Below are positions 26,762 through 37,056 of a DNA stretch of 64,000 nucleotides, in pieces (the first letter of the stretch is position 1; each line of letters opens with the position of its first letter). The position numbers and the translations under genes are program-made. This DNA is from Edaphobacter bradus (GTDB lineage Bacteria > Acidobacteriota > Terriglobia > Terriglobales > Acidobacteriaceae). The notes under the pieces are model-generated. The model did no database searches, was not told where the DNA came from, and worked only from the letters and a program-made list of their open reading frames with translations. The stretch lies in contig NZ_JAGSYF010000002.1 in assembly GCF_025685645.1 (NCBI RefSeq), positions 1,445,298-1,509,297 on the forward strand, written 5' to 3'.

Positions 26762-26791
26762 TTGACAAATCGATTTGGTGGCTGATACATA
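26762..26791 (+). promoter_or_regulatory. Promoter of the second TonB receptor
   Basis: TTGACA (26762-26767) and TACATA (26786-26791) are spaced 18 bases. The first 30 bases resemble the promoter at 56726-56755 base for base at most positions. Confidence 0.7.
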
Positions 26792-26803
26792 CTCCTACTC
26801 GTA

Positions 26804-26815
26804 TTGATATTTCAG
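26804..26815. promoter_or_regulatory. Locus 2 operator copy 1 (probable GntR-family site)
   Basis: TTGATATTTCAG, one base from the palindromic form TTGATATTTCAA found twice near 46 kb. It lies 12 bases after the -10. Confidence 0.65.
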
Positions 26816-26952
26816 TGTTGATGCAGATCGTAAAGGAAACCTGGACAGATGAATGCGCCAGATTCCGATCCGCGGTCGGTACTGTCTGGAGAGTGCCGGG
26901 ATAGCCAGGCCTGAACAAGAAACTACGAAGGAACTGCGATTTAGGAGGCTGT

Positions 26953-29900
26953 ATGAAGACGACACACGGTGATGGGCCCAAGGATCGGACTGCAAGGCAT
27001 CCATTGCTCGGAAGGCTGTGCTTCCTAGGCTGGTTCGGGGTATGGATCCTTTCCGCGTTGATATGCGCAGGAATGTTCTCATCGAGCGCATGGGCACAGA
27101 CCCAGAGCGGTTTAAGCACCATTCAGGGTACAGTCGCGGATTCCATGGGCGCCGTCATACGCAACGCCGTGATTCAAGTGGTAAACAAAGCCACGGGTGT
27201 TGCGTCCAGTACCAAATCTAACGAAACTGGGTTTTATCAGGTGCCCGGCCTGATCACCGGCACCTATGACCTGACCGTTACAGCGCCGGGGATGAAGACC
27301 TATATATACACGGTTGAGCTTCAGACGGCCCAGACCGCGGTTGTCAATTCCGTTATGACCGCTGGAGCGGTCACCCAGAAGGTCGAGGTAAGCGCGACGA
27401 TCGTTCAGCTCACAGATACCGACAGTGGGGCTATTACTTCCGTTCTGGAACGCGAGAGAATTGACCAACTCCCGATGAACGGTCGCGTGATCACCAGCCT
27501 GACCCAGGAGACCACACCGGGGTTGGAAAACGGGTTTGGCCCGGGCACCCGCGCCAATGGTCTTGCAGGCGAGGCCCTTGAGTATGTCGCGGACGGTGCG
27601 CCCCTCGACAACCGCAACTTCGGCGGCCCGAACGCCTCAACGCATTCCCAGTATCCCGATCCAGACGCTATCCAGGAAGTGAAAGTGGAAGTCAGCGGCG
27701 GCGGCGCGGAGTATGCAACCCCGGCCACCGGCATTATCACTACCAAATCGGGAACTAACCAACTGCATGGCACGGCGTTCTGGACGGGAGCAAATAACAG
27801 TGTCGCTGGAATTGCAAAGGCCAGGCAAAATCCAGCGAACTTCGCCGCTCCCAATTACAAGCGGAACGAATTCGGTGTCTCCGCCGGCGGCCCCGTCGTT
27901 GTGCCCGGTCTCTACAACGGAAAGGATAAGACTTTCTGGTTCTTCGCGTTTGAGCGCTACTCGCTGATCCAAACAGTGAATCAACTGTACTCCGTGGACA
28001 CGCCGGCGATGAAAGGCGGCGACTTCAGCGGTCTAACCAAAACCCAGCTCTACGATCCATCGACGACAACGGCTAATCCCGCCTGCCCCACACCAGGCGT
28101 GGTCAATGGAGTGACAATCTGGAACGCCGGCCCAACCGTAAACAACCCTTACTGCCGCATGCCTTTCGGCAATGGCATCCAAGGAGATCCCGGCAACAAC
28201 AAGATCCCGCTCAGCCGCTTGAACCCTGTGGCCAAGATCATTTACGATATGACGCCGGCACCGACCAACGCCAGTGTATTAAACCCGTCGTCGTCAGCAC
28301 CTAACTACAACTGGGCCGGCCCCAACCTCTACTCTATCCCCACCATCACCTGGCGTCTCGATCACAACTTCAACGAGAGCAACAAGGCATACCTGAGGTA
28401 CACCTCAAGCATGCAGAGCTCCCAGTATCCTGCAGGCGTCGCAACCACCATTGCGGCCGATGGTATCCCGGCGATGGCGGCCTCGGCGGAAACGATCCTT
28501 CCGGTACCGAACTTTGCCGCCGCTCTCGGTTACACGCATATCTTTTCCCCAAGCTTCTTCTCTGAAACCGTGGTCAGCCAGCAATGGTTCGGCCAGTTTG
28601 TCACCGCCACCGGAGACCCGCACCATAACTATGAGCAGCCACTGGGATTACCAAATAACTTCGGCGAGAGTGGCTTCCCGACCATTGGCGGCTTTGTTAT
28701 GCCTCATGGGGGTAATCAATTTGACTACGGCATCAGCCAAATCATATCCAATATCGATGAGAACCTGACCAAGACGGCAGGCAAGCACCAACTGCATTTC
28801 GGGGTGCGATACCGTCACGAACGGCTTGGTTACCAGCCCGATCTGGGGTCCGACCAGAATACGGCCGACAACCTGAGCACGGCCCTTTACGATCCAAAGA
28901 CGGGCGGAAACTATGGAGCGTTGGCGAACTCGGGCGCCAGTGCGGCCGATGCCTTCCTGGGCTCCATGTACAACTTCACCGCAGGCATTCTGCCGCCATA
29001 TACCCACTTCTCAGATAACGAGTTCGACGCCTATATCCAGGATAACTATCGCGTGAGCAAGAACCTGACTTTGAACATCGGCCTTCGCTGGGAGGACCAT
29101 CCGGCGCAAAACACGGGCGGCTTTGGCCTCGCCTTCGACTTGCCCAACAAGGCCATCGTGATGGAGAACACTCCCTCATACTACGTCTCCAAAGGAATCA
29201 CCACCCAGGCCATCATCACCAACATGCAGAACCTCGGCGTCAAATTCGAGACGCCGTCGGCGGCCGGGTACTCGGGTGGCCACCTGCTCAGGAGCTACCC
29301 ATTCAACTTCGCCCCCCGCGCGGGCTTTGCCTGGCAGCCCTTCGGCGACAAACGGGGTACCGTGGTCCGCGGATCCTATGGAAGATATATCTTTCCCGAA
29401 GCTCTACGCAATTTGCTCACAACCAGGAATCTGCCGTTCTACAATGTTTACGGTTACAACAACAATAGCGCCGCGCAGAATCCGGACAGCACGCCGAACT
29501 ACGAGCTGCGGCATCCGCAGAATGTCTTCCTGGGGCAGAACACCGCGAACATCGTTGCTAGCTCCGGGATCAACTCGATTCTTCCAGGCGTCGGGGGAAA
29601 TTACTTTAACCACGACTTCCCTCCCTCAATAGTGACCGAGACCAACTTCACCATTGAGCAGGCCTTCAAGGATAACTCGGCTTTGCGGGTCACCTGGAAT
29701 TGGACGCACGCCTCGAACTTGACTCACGGATATTGGCCCAATGGCAGTTTGTCGCCCTTTGTCTGGGAATATGACACCGGCACTCTTCCACCCAACGGAG
29801 GACGCTCTACGATCGGGACCAATCAGTATGCGGGGACCGCGCTGAACCCGTATGACAACATCACCTACGGGCAAATCGAGATGCTCAATAGAGACGGCTG

Positions 29901-30972
29901 GTCCAACGACAATTCCTTGCAGGTCAACTACCAAAGGCTTTTCAATCACGGCATCGCCTACCAGGTCATTTACGTATGGTCCAGGCCCTTCCGAGTGGGC
30001 AGCAACTCCACCCGCGAAAGCCTCGGCTTTCCTCTCGCGAGCTATCCCGGCGTCCTGGGAACTGCGTCAGGCGCCACCTATGCCCCGCTTGCCGGTGAGG
30101 GCCCAATGACCACGCCAGCGGCTCCTCCCGCGCCGCCGGCTGGAACGCCGTCATGGGCCGAGTACCATAGCCTCTTGCGCTTCGAGGACTACAAGGTTGA
30201 CCCCTACTTCAGTGGTTTGTTCCACCACGTTACGATTACCGGTCTCGTCGATCTGCCGGTCGGGCGCGGCAAACGGCTGCTGGGCAACTCCAACCGTTTT
30301 GTCGATGAGATCGTCGGCGGATGGCAGATTGCGGGCGACGCGCAAGTCCAGTCCCAGAATTTCTCGCCCGCCACCACCAATTGGGGACAAGCCAGCAAGC
30401 TCGTTACCTACAAACACAGTGTGCCGATTACCGACTGCAGCAGCGGCAAATGCTTCAATAGGTTCATGTGGTTCAACGGATACATCTCGCCGCAGTTTCT
30501 CCCGCCGGCGAACGGGGGCATTTGCACTACCAATTGCGTAACGGGGCTTCCCTCCACCTACCAGCCCTACATGACTCCGATCAACAATAACCCGAACATC
30601 GCAGCCAATTTTGGGACTAACAACGTGGCGCTGAGGGTGCCGACCTTGAACGGCGGCCAGCCGGTCACAGTTCCCTTCTTGCCTACCACCAGTTCCCTCC
30701 CTCCCCAATACGCAGGGAATCATCCCTTCGGCCACTCCGTTCTCAACGGACCGTTCAACTACATCGTCGATCTCTCGCTGTTCAAAGTCTTCCCGATCAC
30801 GGAGAAGGTGAACTTCCGCGTGAACCTGGACGCGTTCAATGTGTTCAACATCCAGGGCTACAACAATCCGAATACGACCAGTGGCGAGGAGAGCGTCTCG
30901 TCCGGCGGCATAGATGGTTCCTCCTACTGGTCGCCGCGTCAGTTGCAACTCACAATGCGGTTCACGTTCTAA
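26953..30972 (+). CDS. TonB-dependent outer-membrane receptor, Oar-like, second copy
   Basis: 1339 residues, longer than the first receptor. A long signal peptide (about 1-49, ending SAWAQ) is followed by a carboxypeptidase regulatory domain (STIQGTVADSMGAVIRNAVI, about 56-135) and a plug with QLPMNGRVITSL and EYVADGAPLDNRNFGG. The large barrel ends LTMRFTF with terminal Phe. The ATG at 26953 has TTAGGAGG closely upstream. The role is TonB-powered uptake of oligosaccharides made by the secreted enzymes of locus 2. The promoter and the TTGATATTTCAG site upstream put it in the presumed GntR regulon. A hairpin follows before the GH27 gene. No SusD-like lipoprotein is nearby. Confidence 0.9.
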   Translation: MKTTHGDGPKDRTARHPLLGRLCFLGWFGVWILSALICAGMFSSSAWAQTQSGLSTIQGTVADSMGAVIRNAVIQVVNKATGVASSTKSNETGFYQVPGLITGTYDLTVTAPGMKTYIYTVELQTAQTAVVNSVMTAGAVTQKVEVSATIVQLTDTDSGAITSVLERERIDQLPMNGRVITSLTQETTPGLENGFGPGTRANGLAGEALEYVADGAPLDNRNFGGPNASTHSQYPDPDAIQEVKVEVSGGGAEYATPATGIITTKSGTNQLHGTAFWTGANNSVAGIAKARQNPANFAAPNYKRNEFGVSAGGPVVVPGLYNGKDKTFWFFAFERYSLIQTVNQLYSVDTPAMKGGDFSGLTKTQLYDPSTTTANPACPTPGVVNGVTIWNAGPTVNNPYCRMPFGNGIQGDPGNNKIPLSRLNPVAKIIYDMTPAPTNASVLNPSSSAPNYNWAGPNLYSIPTITWRLDHNFNESNKAYLRYTSSMQSSQYPAGVATTIAADGIPAMAASAETILPVPNFAAALGYTHIFSPSFFSETVVSQQWFGQFVTATGDPHHNYEQPLGLPNNFGESGFPTIGGFVMPHGGNQFDYGISQIISNIDENLTKTAGKHQLHFGVRYRHERLGYQPDLGSDQNTADNLSTALYDPKTGGNYGALANSGASAADAFLGSMYNFTAGILPPYTHFSDNEFDAYIQDNYRVSKNLTLNIGLRWEDHPAQNTGGFGLAFDLPNKAIVMENTPSYYVSKGITTQAIITNMQNLGVKFETPSAAGYSGGHLLRSYPFNFAPRAGFAWQPFGDKRGTVVRGSYGRYIFPEALRNLLTTRNLPFYNVYGYNNNSAAQNPDSTPNYELRHPQNVFLGQNTANIVASSGINSILPGVGGNYFNHDFPPSIVTETNFTIEQAFKDNSALRVTWNWTHASNLTHGYWPNGSLSPFVWEYDTGTLPPNGGRSTIGTNQYAGTALNPYDNITYGQIEMLNRDGWSNDNSLQVNYQRLFNHGIAYQVIYVWSRPFRVGSNSTRESLGFPLASYPGVLGTASGATYAPLAGEGPMTTPAAPPAPPAGTPSWAEYHSLLRFEDYKVDPYFSGLFHHVTITGLVDLPVGRGKRLLGNSNRFVDEIVGGWQIAGDAQVQSQNFSPATTNWGQASKLVTYKHSVPITDCSSGKCFNRFMWFNGYISPQFLPPANGGICTTNCVTGLPSTYQPYMTPINNNPNIAANFGTNNVALRVPTLNGGQPVTVPFLPTTSSLPPQYAGNHPFGHSVLNGPFNYIVDLSLFKVFPITEKVNFRVNLDAFNVFNIQGYNNPNTTSGEESVSSGGIDGSSYWSPRQLQLTMRFTF

Positions 30973-30989
30973 CCCGCTGCTTGAATGGA

Positions 30990-31024
30990 GATCAGCCCCG
31001 GAGCCCTAATCTTCGGGGCTGATC
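30990..31024 (+). terminator. Hairpin between the second TonB receptor and GH27
   Basis: GATCAGCCCCG (30990-31000) pairs with CGGGGCTGATC (31014-31024), an 11-bp stem. The following TATTCC is not a proper T run, so attenuation is more likely than full termination. Confidence 0.55.
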
Positions 31025-31090
31025 TATTCCATCTCGTCCCGGTCGTATTCTTGGACGCCCACGGAAATAAAGCGAGCCAGAGAAAAAATA

Positions 31091-32665
31091 ATGTTGACTC
31101 GACGTGAAGCCACTCTCATTTCGACATTCGTAGTCTGGGCCCTTGGAATGCAATGTCCGGTTGCATTTGGACAGAGTCTTCTCGATATGCGGACTCCCAA
31201 GGCACCGCCCATTCCACACATAAACGGCCCGAAAGTATATGGCGCAAGACCGGGGCATCCATTTCTCTACCGCATTCCGTGTACGGGCACTCGTCCGATC
31301 CACTTTTCGGCCATGGGACTTCCGTCATCGCTCAAACTTGACGAGACATCGGGAATCATCTCCGGCACCACTCCAGACGTTCCCGGTGAATACGCGACGA
31401 CCCTAGAAGCCGCCAACTCACTTGGCAACGTGTCGCGTCAATTCAAGATCGTTGTGGGCGATCAACTTGGTTTGACCCCCCAGATGGGATGGAATGACTG
31501 GTATTCCTACTACGAGCACCCAACAGAAAGCGATATTCGCGAAGCTGCAGACGCAATGATTAAGTCGGGAATGGCAGACTATGGCTATCAATTCGTAGAT
31601 ATCGACGATGCCTGGGCTAGAAAACCGGGATCGTCCGATCCTCAATTGGAGGGGCCAGCGCGGAACGCTGATGGAGACATTCTTTCAAACGCACGATTCC
31701 CGAATATGGGTGGGCTCACCGAGTATATCCACTCGTTAGGATTGAAAGCAGGGATCTACTCTGGACCAGGACCTTTAACCTGTGCGAAGTTCGAAGCATC
31801 TTACGGACACGAAGATGCCGATGCTCGTCAGTTTTCGAAATGGGGTTTCGATCTGCTCAAATATGACTGGTGTAGCTATGGCACAGTAGTCAAAAGCCCT
31901 GGTCTTCCAGAATTCCAGGAGCCTTACAGGAAAATGAGCTCGTTGTTAGAGAAGCAGAATCGAGATATTGTTCTCAACATTTGCCAGTATGGAATGGGCG
32001 AAGTATGGAAATGGGGACGAAAGATCGGTGGTATGTCGTGGCGTACCACAGGTGATCTTGGGGCAGTCAAAGGGGGTAGTTTACCAGGATTCTATTCTGT
32101 CGGTTTTGCCAATGCAGCTCTTGATGCCTACGCAGGCCCGGGAGGGTGGAACGACCCAGACTATATCCTTATAGGAACGGTTGGCGACGCGAATGACATC
32201 AATTTGCCAGCCAAACCGACTCACCTAACACAGGGAGAACAATACAGCTACATGTCCATGTGGTCATTAATGGCTGCGCCACTCTTCTTTTCTGGAGAGA
32301 TGACCAAGCTGGACGATTTCACCCTCAATGTTCTCTGCAACTCAGAAGTGATTGATATTGACCAGGACTCATTAGGAAGACAAGCAAAGGTCGTCCGAAA
32401 AACACCGCAAGAGTTTGTTCTAGCAAAACCACTCGACGACGGTTCTGTTGCGGTCGGCCTATTCAACCTGAGCACGGAGCCACTTACTATATCGGTGCCT
32501 TGGAGCGATGTGGAAAGGAGTGGGACTCTAATGGTTCGTGATGTCTGGCGTCACGAAAGTATTGGCGCATTTGCAAACGGTTTCTCATCTCAGGTGCCCG
32601 CCCATGATGTGGCGTTAGTGCGGATATCCCCACAGAGGACTCTCCCCGTGTCGCCGGCGAGGTAG
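31091..32665 (+). CDS. GH27 alpha-galactosidase with N-terminal putative-Ig domain
   Basis: 524 residues. A signal peptide (1-27, ending AFGQ) precedes a domain with the He_PIG-associated motif PKVYGARPGHPFLYRIP and an Ig-like fold (IHFSAMGLPSSLKLDETSGI). A GH27 barrel follows: LTPQMGWNDWYSYY, VDIDDAWARK, LKYDWCSYG (nucleophile Asp), SWRTTGDLGA (acid/base Asp) and GGWNDPDYILIG. These are canonical. The enzyme should cleave terminal alpha-galactose or beta-arabinopyranose. Its base composition is visibly AT-richer than that of its neighbours, with codons such as AAA, TTT and TTA used freely, which suggests separate acquisition. It shares the transcript of the TonB receptor, past an attenuator-like hairpin. 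Confidence 0.9.
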   Translation: MLTRREATLISTFVVWALGMQCPVAFGQSLLDMRTPKAPPIPHINGPKVYGARPGHPFLYRIPCTGTRPIHFSAMGLPSSLKLDETSGIISGTTPDVPGEYATTLEAANSLGNVSRQFKIVVGDQLGLTPQMGWNDWYSYYEHPTESDIREAADAMIKSGMADYGYQFVDIDDAWARKPGSSDPQLEGPARNADGDILSNARFPNMGGLTEYIHSLGLKAGIYSGPGPLTCAKFEASYGHEDADARQFSKWGFDLLKYDWCSYGTVVKSPGLPEFQEPYRKMSSLLEKQNRDIVLNICQYGMGEVWKWGRKIGGMSWRTTGDLGAVKGGSLPGFYSVGFANAALDAYAGPGGWNDPDYILIGTVGDANDINLPAKPTHLTQGEQYSYMSMWSLMAAPLFFSGEMTKLDDFTLNVLCNSEVIDIDQDSLGRQAKVVRKTPQEFVLAKPLDDGSVAVGLFNLSTEPLTISVPWSDVERSGTLMVRDVWRHESIGAFANGFSSQVPAHDVALVRISPQRTLPVSPAR

Positions 32666-32670
32666 CGTCC

Positions 32671-32931
32671 ATGTCAGAGATGGTAATTGTCGATACTGAT
32701 GGACCAGGCGACTGCGTGGTCTGTGCTTGCGCGATGAGCGTTCACAAGTCGGGCAGGAAGAAGTCGTGCCAGACGCGACGCCGTTTTCTTGGTACCGGCG
32801 GCGGCGCCATGGCCGCCGCTCTTCTCGCTCCTGCGGCAGTGCGCGCGGGCTGGGCCTTTCGACCAGAGATTGGTATGAGGCGCCTTCCCGAAACCTGGAT
32901 CGCGCATAGCTCGCAGGAGATCAGGCCATGA
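32671..32931 (+). CDS. Orphan Tat leader ORF, coupled to the GH39-like gene
   Basis: The 86-codon frame contains a perfect Tat signal (QTRRRFLGTGGGAMAAALLA) and about 30 further residues, then stops. The TGA overlaps the ATG of the next gene as ATGA. The Tat part resembles the N-terminus of the GH92 protein at 34630 (TRRQFLGSAGGAVAAATLG), so it is probably the leftover start of a deleted Tat-exported enzyme, now acting at most as a translated leader. The exact start is uncertain: ATG 32671, or ATG 32734 reading MSVHKSG. Confidence 0.5.
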   Translation: MSEMVIVDTDGPGDCVVCACAMSVHKSGRKKSCQTRRRFLGTGGGAMAAALLAPAAVRAGWAFRPEIGMRRLPETWIAHSSQEIRP

Positions 32932-34436
32932 GTACCTCGATTTTGACCCCGGTTGTGTTGCGCCGGGTTCGTCCGCTGATTTTGGGATTCGTCTGTATTG
33001 CTTACCAGAGCGCCGCGCCGGGCCAGGAAACGGTCAAGGTCGCAGTTGATTGGGGCAAGACCACGGTGGTATCGAAGTCCTCGCCCACGCTACAGGTGGT
33101 GGTCAATCCGCCGCTGCGGCCCGGGGAGCCCCTGGGTATAGCAGCTTACAAAGCTGTGAAAGAGCTAGGGGCGGACTACGTGCGCTATGTGCCCTGGCTT
33201 CCCTATCCCAGGCTGGCAGTGGCCGAGCTGGAGCCACCGACGCTGCAGAAAACCTCGTGGGATTTCAGCTTGATCGATCCGATGACCAAGGACTTTTTGG
33301 CCGCCACCGACGGCCATCCCACGGTGATGAACTTTAGCACCATGCCTGCATGGCTCTTCAAGAGCGATAAGCCCGTGACTTATCCTGACGATCCCAACAA
33401 GCTGGTGTGGAACTACACTCAGGGGACCGAGGAGCGCGACCCCACCGACAAGCAGATCGGCGACTACTATGCGCGGTTGGTGAGCTGGTACGTGAACGGC
33501 GGATTCACCGACGAGAACGGAGCGCGTCACGAGTCAGGCTATCACTACAAGTTTCCCGTATGGGAGGTTCTGAATGAGCCGGAGGGCGAGCATAGAACCA
33601 CACCCGAACAGTACACGAGACGCTACGACACCATTGTGAGCGCGATTCACAAGGTTTCGCCGGATACGAAATTCATGGGGCTGGCACTGGGGTGGGCGAA
33701 CCAGGAGCCGGGATATTTTGAATATTTCCTTGATGCGAAGAACCATAAGCCGGGAATTCCGTTGGATTACATCTCCTATCACTTTTATGTAGTGCCGGAG
33801 CCGACTGAAAGTGCAAACGAATGGCAATACACGTTCTTCGACCAGGCCAACGGATTCCTGAATACGGTGCGATATGTCGAGGAGATTCGTAAGCGTCTCT
33901 CGCCCGCGACAAAGACGGACCTCGATGAGCTCGGCGTCATCCTCCCCACGAGCAAAAAAGCCGGTGACAACGTGCCTCCACCGGCCGCGTACTGGAATCT
34001 GTGCGGATCGCTTTATGCGTATCTCTACATCGAGCTCTCGCGCCTGCAGATCGATTTGATCGGGATGTCGCAGTTGGTGGGATACCCAACGCAGTATCCC
34101 AGCGTAAGCATGATGGATTGGACCAAGAACCAGCCCAATGCGCGGTACTGGACGTTGAAGCTGATCAGGGATTCGTTCCACGCCGGCGATAAGCTCGTGG
34201 AAACATCGATCCGTTCGCGCGACGTAGCAGCGCAGGGTTTTGTGACCGGAGGCGGCCGCAAGCTGCTGCTGGCGAACAAGCGGAACCATGCGATTGATGT
34301 GGAGCTGCCGGAAGCGGAGAAGGCCAGCGCGCTGGCCGTGGATGCGGTGACTGGTGATGGGCCGGCGCGCAGCGTAAAACCCACGGACGGAAAGATCCAT
34401 ATGGAGCCATTTGCTGTGGCGGCGGTGAGTTGGTGA
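32928..34436 (+). CDS. GH39-like secreted glycoside hydrolase
   Basis: 502 residues with a Sec-like signal (about 1-31, ending APGQE). The rest reads as a clan GH-A TIM barrel: DYVRYVPWLPYPRL near strand 2, WEVLNEPEGEH with Glu217 as presumed acid/base, and TDLDELGVILP with Glu334 as presumed nucleophile. A C-terminal beta domain follows. The layout fits GH39 (beta-xylosidase or alpha-L-iduronidase type), but the sequence is divergent and other GH-A families are possible. Start ATG 32928 overlaps the stop of the orphan Tat leader. It precedes GH92 on the same strand with a 193-bp gap. Confidence 0.7.
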   Translation: MSTSILTPVVLRRVRPLILGFVCIAYQSAAPGQETVKVAVDWGKTTVVSKSSPTLQVVVNPPLRPGEPLGIAAYKAVKELGADYVRYVPWLPYPRLAVAELEPPTLQKTSWDFSLIDPMTKDFLAATDGHPTVMNFSTMPAWLFKSDKPVTYPDDPNKLVWNYTQGTEERDPTDKQIGDYYARLVSWYVNGGFTDENGARHESGYHYKFPVWEVLNEPEGEHRTTPEQYTRRYDTIVSAIHKVSPDTKFMGLALGWANQEPGYFEYFLDAKNHKPGIPLDYISYHFYVVPEPTESANEWQYTFFDQANGFLNTVRYVEEIRKRLSPATKTDLDELGVILPTSKKAGDNVPPPAAYWNLCGSLYAYLYIELSRLQIDLIGMSQLVGYPTQYPSVSMMDWTKNQPNARYWTLKLIRDSFHAGDKLVETSIRSRDVAAQGFVTGGGRKLLLANKRNHAIDVELPEAEKASALAVDAVTGDGPARSVKPTDGKIHMEPFAVAAVSW

Positions 34437-34629
34437 GAGAACGATTTAGAGGTGATTAGCGTGGTCAGGGGAAACCTCGTATGGATGAGTCAGAACCGGT
34501 GAGGAAGCATCAGCGAATTCGGCGTGCGAGGGTAACTGGTCGTTTCCAACGCTCACGGCTCTCCGAACTCATGTGGGGCGCTCCTGCAATGAGGCAGCCG
34601 GTACAACGTACTAGACATGGAGGAAACAT

Positions 34630-37002
34630 TTGAGGAGTGTTTGCGCATCTGGCAGTTTCGGCTCGGGCCTGACACGCCGCCAATTTCTTGGCTCCGCAGG
34701 CGGCGCAGTGGCCGCCGCTACTCTCGGGCGCGCGGGCTGGGCCTCGCCCAGAGGTTCGGGCCGCCTGCCCATTGACGACGTTGATCCGTTCATCGGCACT
34801 ACGAATGCAGGGTTGCGATGGATGCTTTTTCCAGGTGCATCTATGCCCTTCGGTATGGTCAAGTTCAGTCCAGACAACCGCGTTGGCAACATCAGGGCAG
34901 GCTATGACTACACGATCGGGACCCTTCTTGGGTTCAGCCACATTCACTCCTGGACGATGAGTGGCCTCCTAATGATTCCCACGACAGGCCCGCTGAAATT
35001 GGTGCAGGGACCCGAATCCGGTTCACCGGAAAGTTTCCGCTCGCGTTTCCGGCATGAGACCGAGAGCGCTTCACCCGGATACTATGCAGTTACGCTCGAT
35101 GATTACGGCGTTCGCTGTGAACTGAGTGCCACGACACGCGCGGGGATCCAGCGTTACACTTTTCCGAAAGCCGATCAGGCTCGCGTCCTGGTAGTGCTGA
35201 ATGTTCCCGGTGAGTATGGCACGGTCGTCCAAAATGCTGTGATCCGCCGCGTGAGCGACACGGAGATCGAGGGCGAAACAGAGCAGACGAACACCCACGT
35301 CTACACATTTCAAAAATACAAGCTGCACTTCGTCATCCAGTTCAGCAAGCCGTTCGATTCCATGGGCGGCTGGGTGGGGACGAATGTGACTCAAGATGCC
35401 AGGGAGATTGCCGGTCAAGGCGATGTGGGCGTCTTCGCCAACTATCGCATGAAGGAAGGCGAGGTAATTCTGGTCAAAACCGGGATCTCATACGTGAGCA
35501 TCGACCAGGCGCGGCTCAACCTGGAAACGGAGATGAACCGTTTCGGGTGGGAGTTCGACGCGGTTCGAAACAATGCCTGCAACACCTGGAACAATCTGTT
35601 GGGGAAGATCGAGGTGGAAGGTGGCTCAGAAACCGATCGAAGAAAGTTCTACACCAATTTGTATCGGTCTTATGTGGCCAGAACGATCTTCAGCGATGTG
35701 AACGGCAAGTATGTCGATCCCACAGGCCGCGTCCGGCAACTCGCGAATCCCGAATCGCCGATGCTTGGCTGCGATGCCTTCTGGAATACCTTCTGGAACC
35801 TGAATCAGCTCTGGGGACTGGTAACACCGGAGGTCCTGGCCCAATGGGCAAGGTCGCAGATTCAGCTCAATGACGACGGCGGGTGGTTGTCCAAAGGGCC
35901 AGGGGGGCTTCGCTACAGCGGCGTCATGGTGGCTGAGCATGATATTGCCCTGCTGGTTGGCGCCTGGCAGAAGGGCATCCGCACATTCGACGGGGAGAAG
36001 GCCTTTGCAGCCATCAAGCATGTGCAGACGACTCCAGGAAAGGTGTATTACGAGGGCATCTACTCCGGGCGATGGATCGATGGGTGGGTCGGCATGGAAC
36101 AACTTCCGGCATATCGCGATCTCGGCTACGTGCCCGCGGAGGAGAAGAGCGCATGGACCTCGCTTACGCTTGAGTACGCTTACGACGACTGGTGTGCCGC
36201 GCAGATGGCCAGGGCGCTCGGCAAGAGCGAGGATTTTCAATATTTCTCGAAGCGCGCTCAGAATTACCGCAACGTGTGGGATGCGTCAGTGGGTTATTTT
36301 CGGCCAAGACATCGGGATGGCACATGGATGAAGGAATTTTCGCCATCACAGACAAAGGGGTTCCTCGAGGGCACAGCGTGGCAGTACTCCTTTTGGGTTC
36401 CACACGACGTGAAAGGGCTGATCGGACTGATGGGGAGGGACGAGTTCGTGCGGCGCCTCAATCAGGGGTTCGAGGATTCGCAGCCGAATTTCGCCCGCGG
36501 TGTGGTCGATGTCGGCAATGAGGCGAACATGCAGGCACCCTGGCTATTCAATTACGCGGGCGCTCCATGGCTGACACAGAAATGGACTCGGGAGGTGATG
36601 GAGCACTCCTTCTCTGCCAGCCCATCCGGCTACACAGGCGACGAAGACCAGGGCCAGATGGGGGCCTATTTCGTGATGTTGGCGATGGGGCTGTTCGAAA
36701 TGGATGGCGGTTGCTCCATAAAGCCGATCTATGAGATCGGCAGCCCGCTCTTCTGCCGTATCGTCGTTCACCTGGACAGGAAGTACTATCCGGGACGGCA
36801 GTTTGTGATCGAGACCCGGAATCAGTCACCCGGGAATGTGTATATCCAATCCGCTACGCTGAATGGCCAACCTTTGAACCAGCCTTGGATCTATCACAGC
36901 GACGTCGCCAATGGTGCCGAACTGGTCCTGACCATGGGACCTGAGCCAAACAAGAACTGGGGAAGCGCTCCCTGGGCCGCTCCCCCGCAGAACGAACCGT
37001 AA
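34630..37002 (+). CDS. GH92 alpha-mannosidase, Tat-exported (first copy)
   Basis: 790 residues, initiated from TTG 34630 with GGAGGAAA six bases upstream. There is no alternative ATG before the Tat motif TRRQFLGSAGG at about residue 19. The mature part follows the GH92 pattern: VDPFIGTTNAG, FPGASMPFGMVKFSPDN, GFSHIHSWTMSG, WNTFWNLNQLWGLVTPE, FLEGTAWQYSFWVPHDVKGL, NEANMQAPWLFNYAGAPW and GDEDQGQMGAYFVMLAMGLF. Family members are calcium-dependent exo-alpha-mannosidases. A second GH92 gene at 53315 also belongs to this locus, which points to an alpha-mannose-decorated substrate or to different linkages. Confidence 0.9.
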   Translation: MRSVCASGSFGSGLTRRQFLGSAGGAVAAATLGRAGWASPRGSGRLPIDDVDPFIGTTNAGLRWMLFPGASMPFGMVKFSPDNRVGNIRAGYDYTIGTLLGFSHIHSWTMSGLLMIPTTGPLKLVQGPESGSPESFRSRFRHETESASPGYYAVTLDDYGVRCELSATTRAGIQRYTFPKADQARVLVVLNVPGEYGTVVQNAVIRRVSDTEIEGETEQTNTHVYTFQKYKLHFVIQFSKPFDSMGGWVGTNVTQDAREIAGQGDVGVFANYRMKEGEVILVKTGISYVSIDQARLNLETEMNRFGWEFDAVRNNACNTWNNLLGKIEVEGGSETDRRKFYTNLYRSYVARTIFSDVNGKYVDPTGRVRQLANPESPMLGCDAFWNTFWNLNQLWGLVTPEVLAQWARSQIQLNDDGGWLSKGPGGLRYSGVMVAEHDIALLVGAWQKGIRTFDGEKAFAAIKHVQTTPGKVYYEGIYSGRWIDGWVGMEQLPAYRDLGYVPAEEKSAWTSLTLEYAYDDWCAAQMARALGKSEDFQYFSKRAQNYRNVWDASVGYFRPRHRDGTWMKEFSPSQTKGFLEGTAWQYSFWVPHDVKGLIGLMGRDEFVRRLNQGFEDSQPNFARGVVDVGNEANMQAPWLFNYAGAPWLTQKWTREVMEHSFSASPSGYTGDEDQGQMGAYFVMLAMGLFEMDGGCSIKPIYEIGSPLFCRIVVHLDRKYYPGRQFVIETRNQSPGNVYIQSATLNGQPLNQPWIYHSDVANGAELVLTMGPEPNKNWGSAPWAAPPQNEP

Positions 37003-37056
37003 CTCGCGCGCGGTCCTATTGGAACGTCTCGCTTCGCATTGTCGAGGATTATTTTG

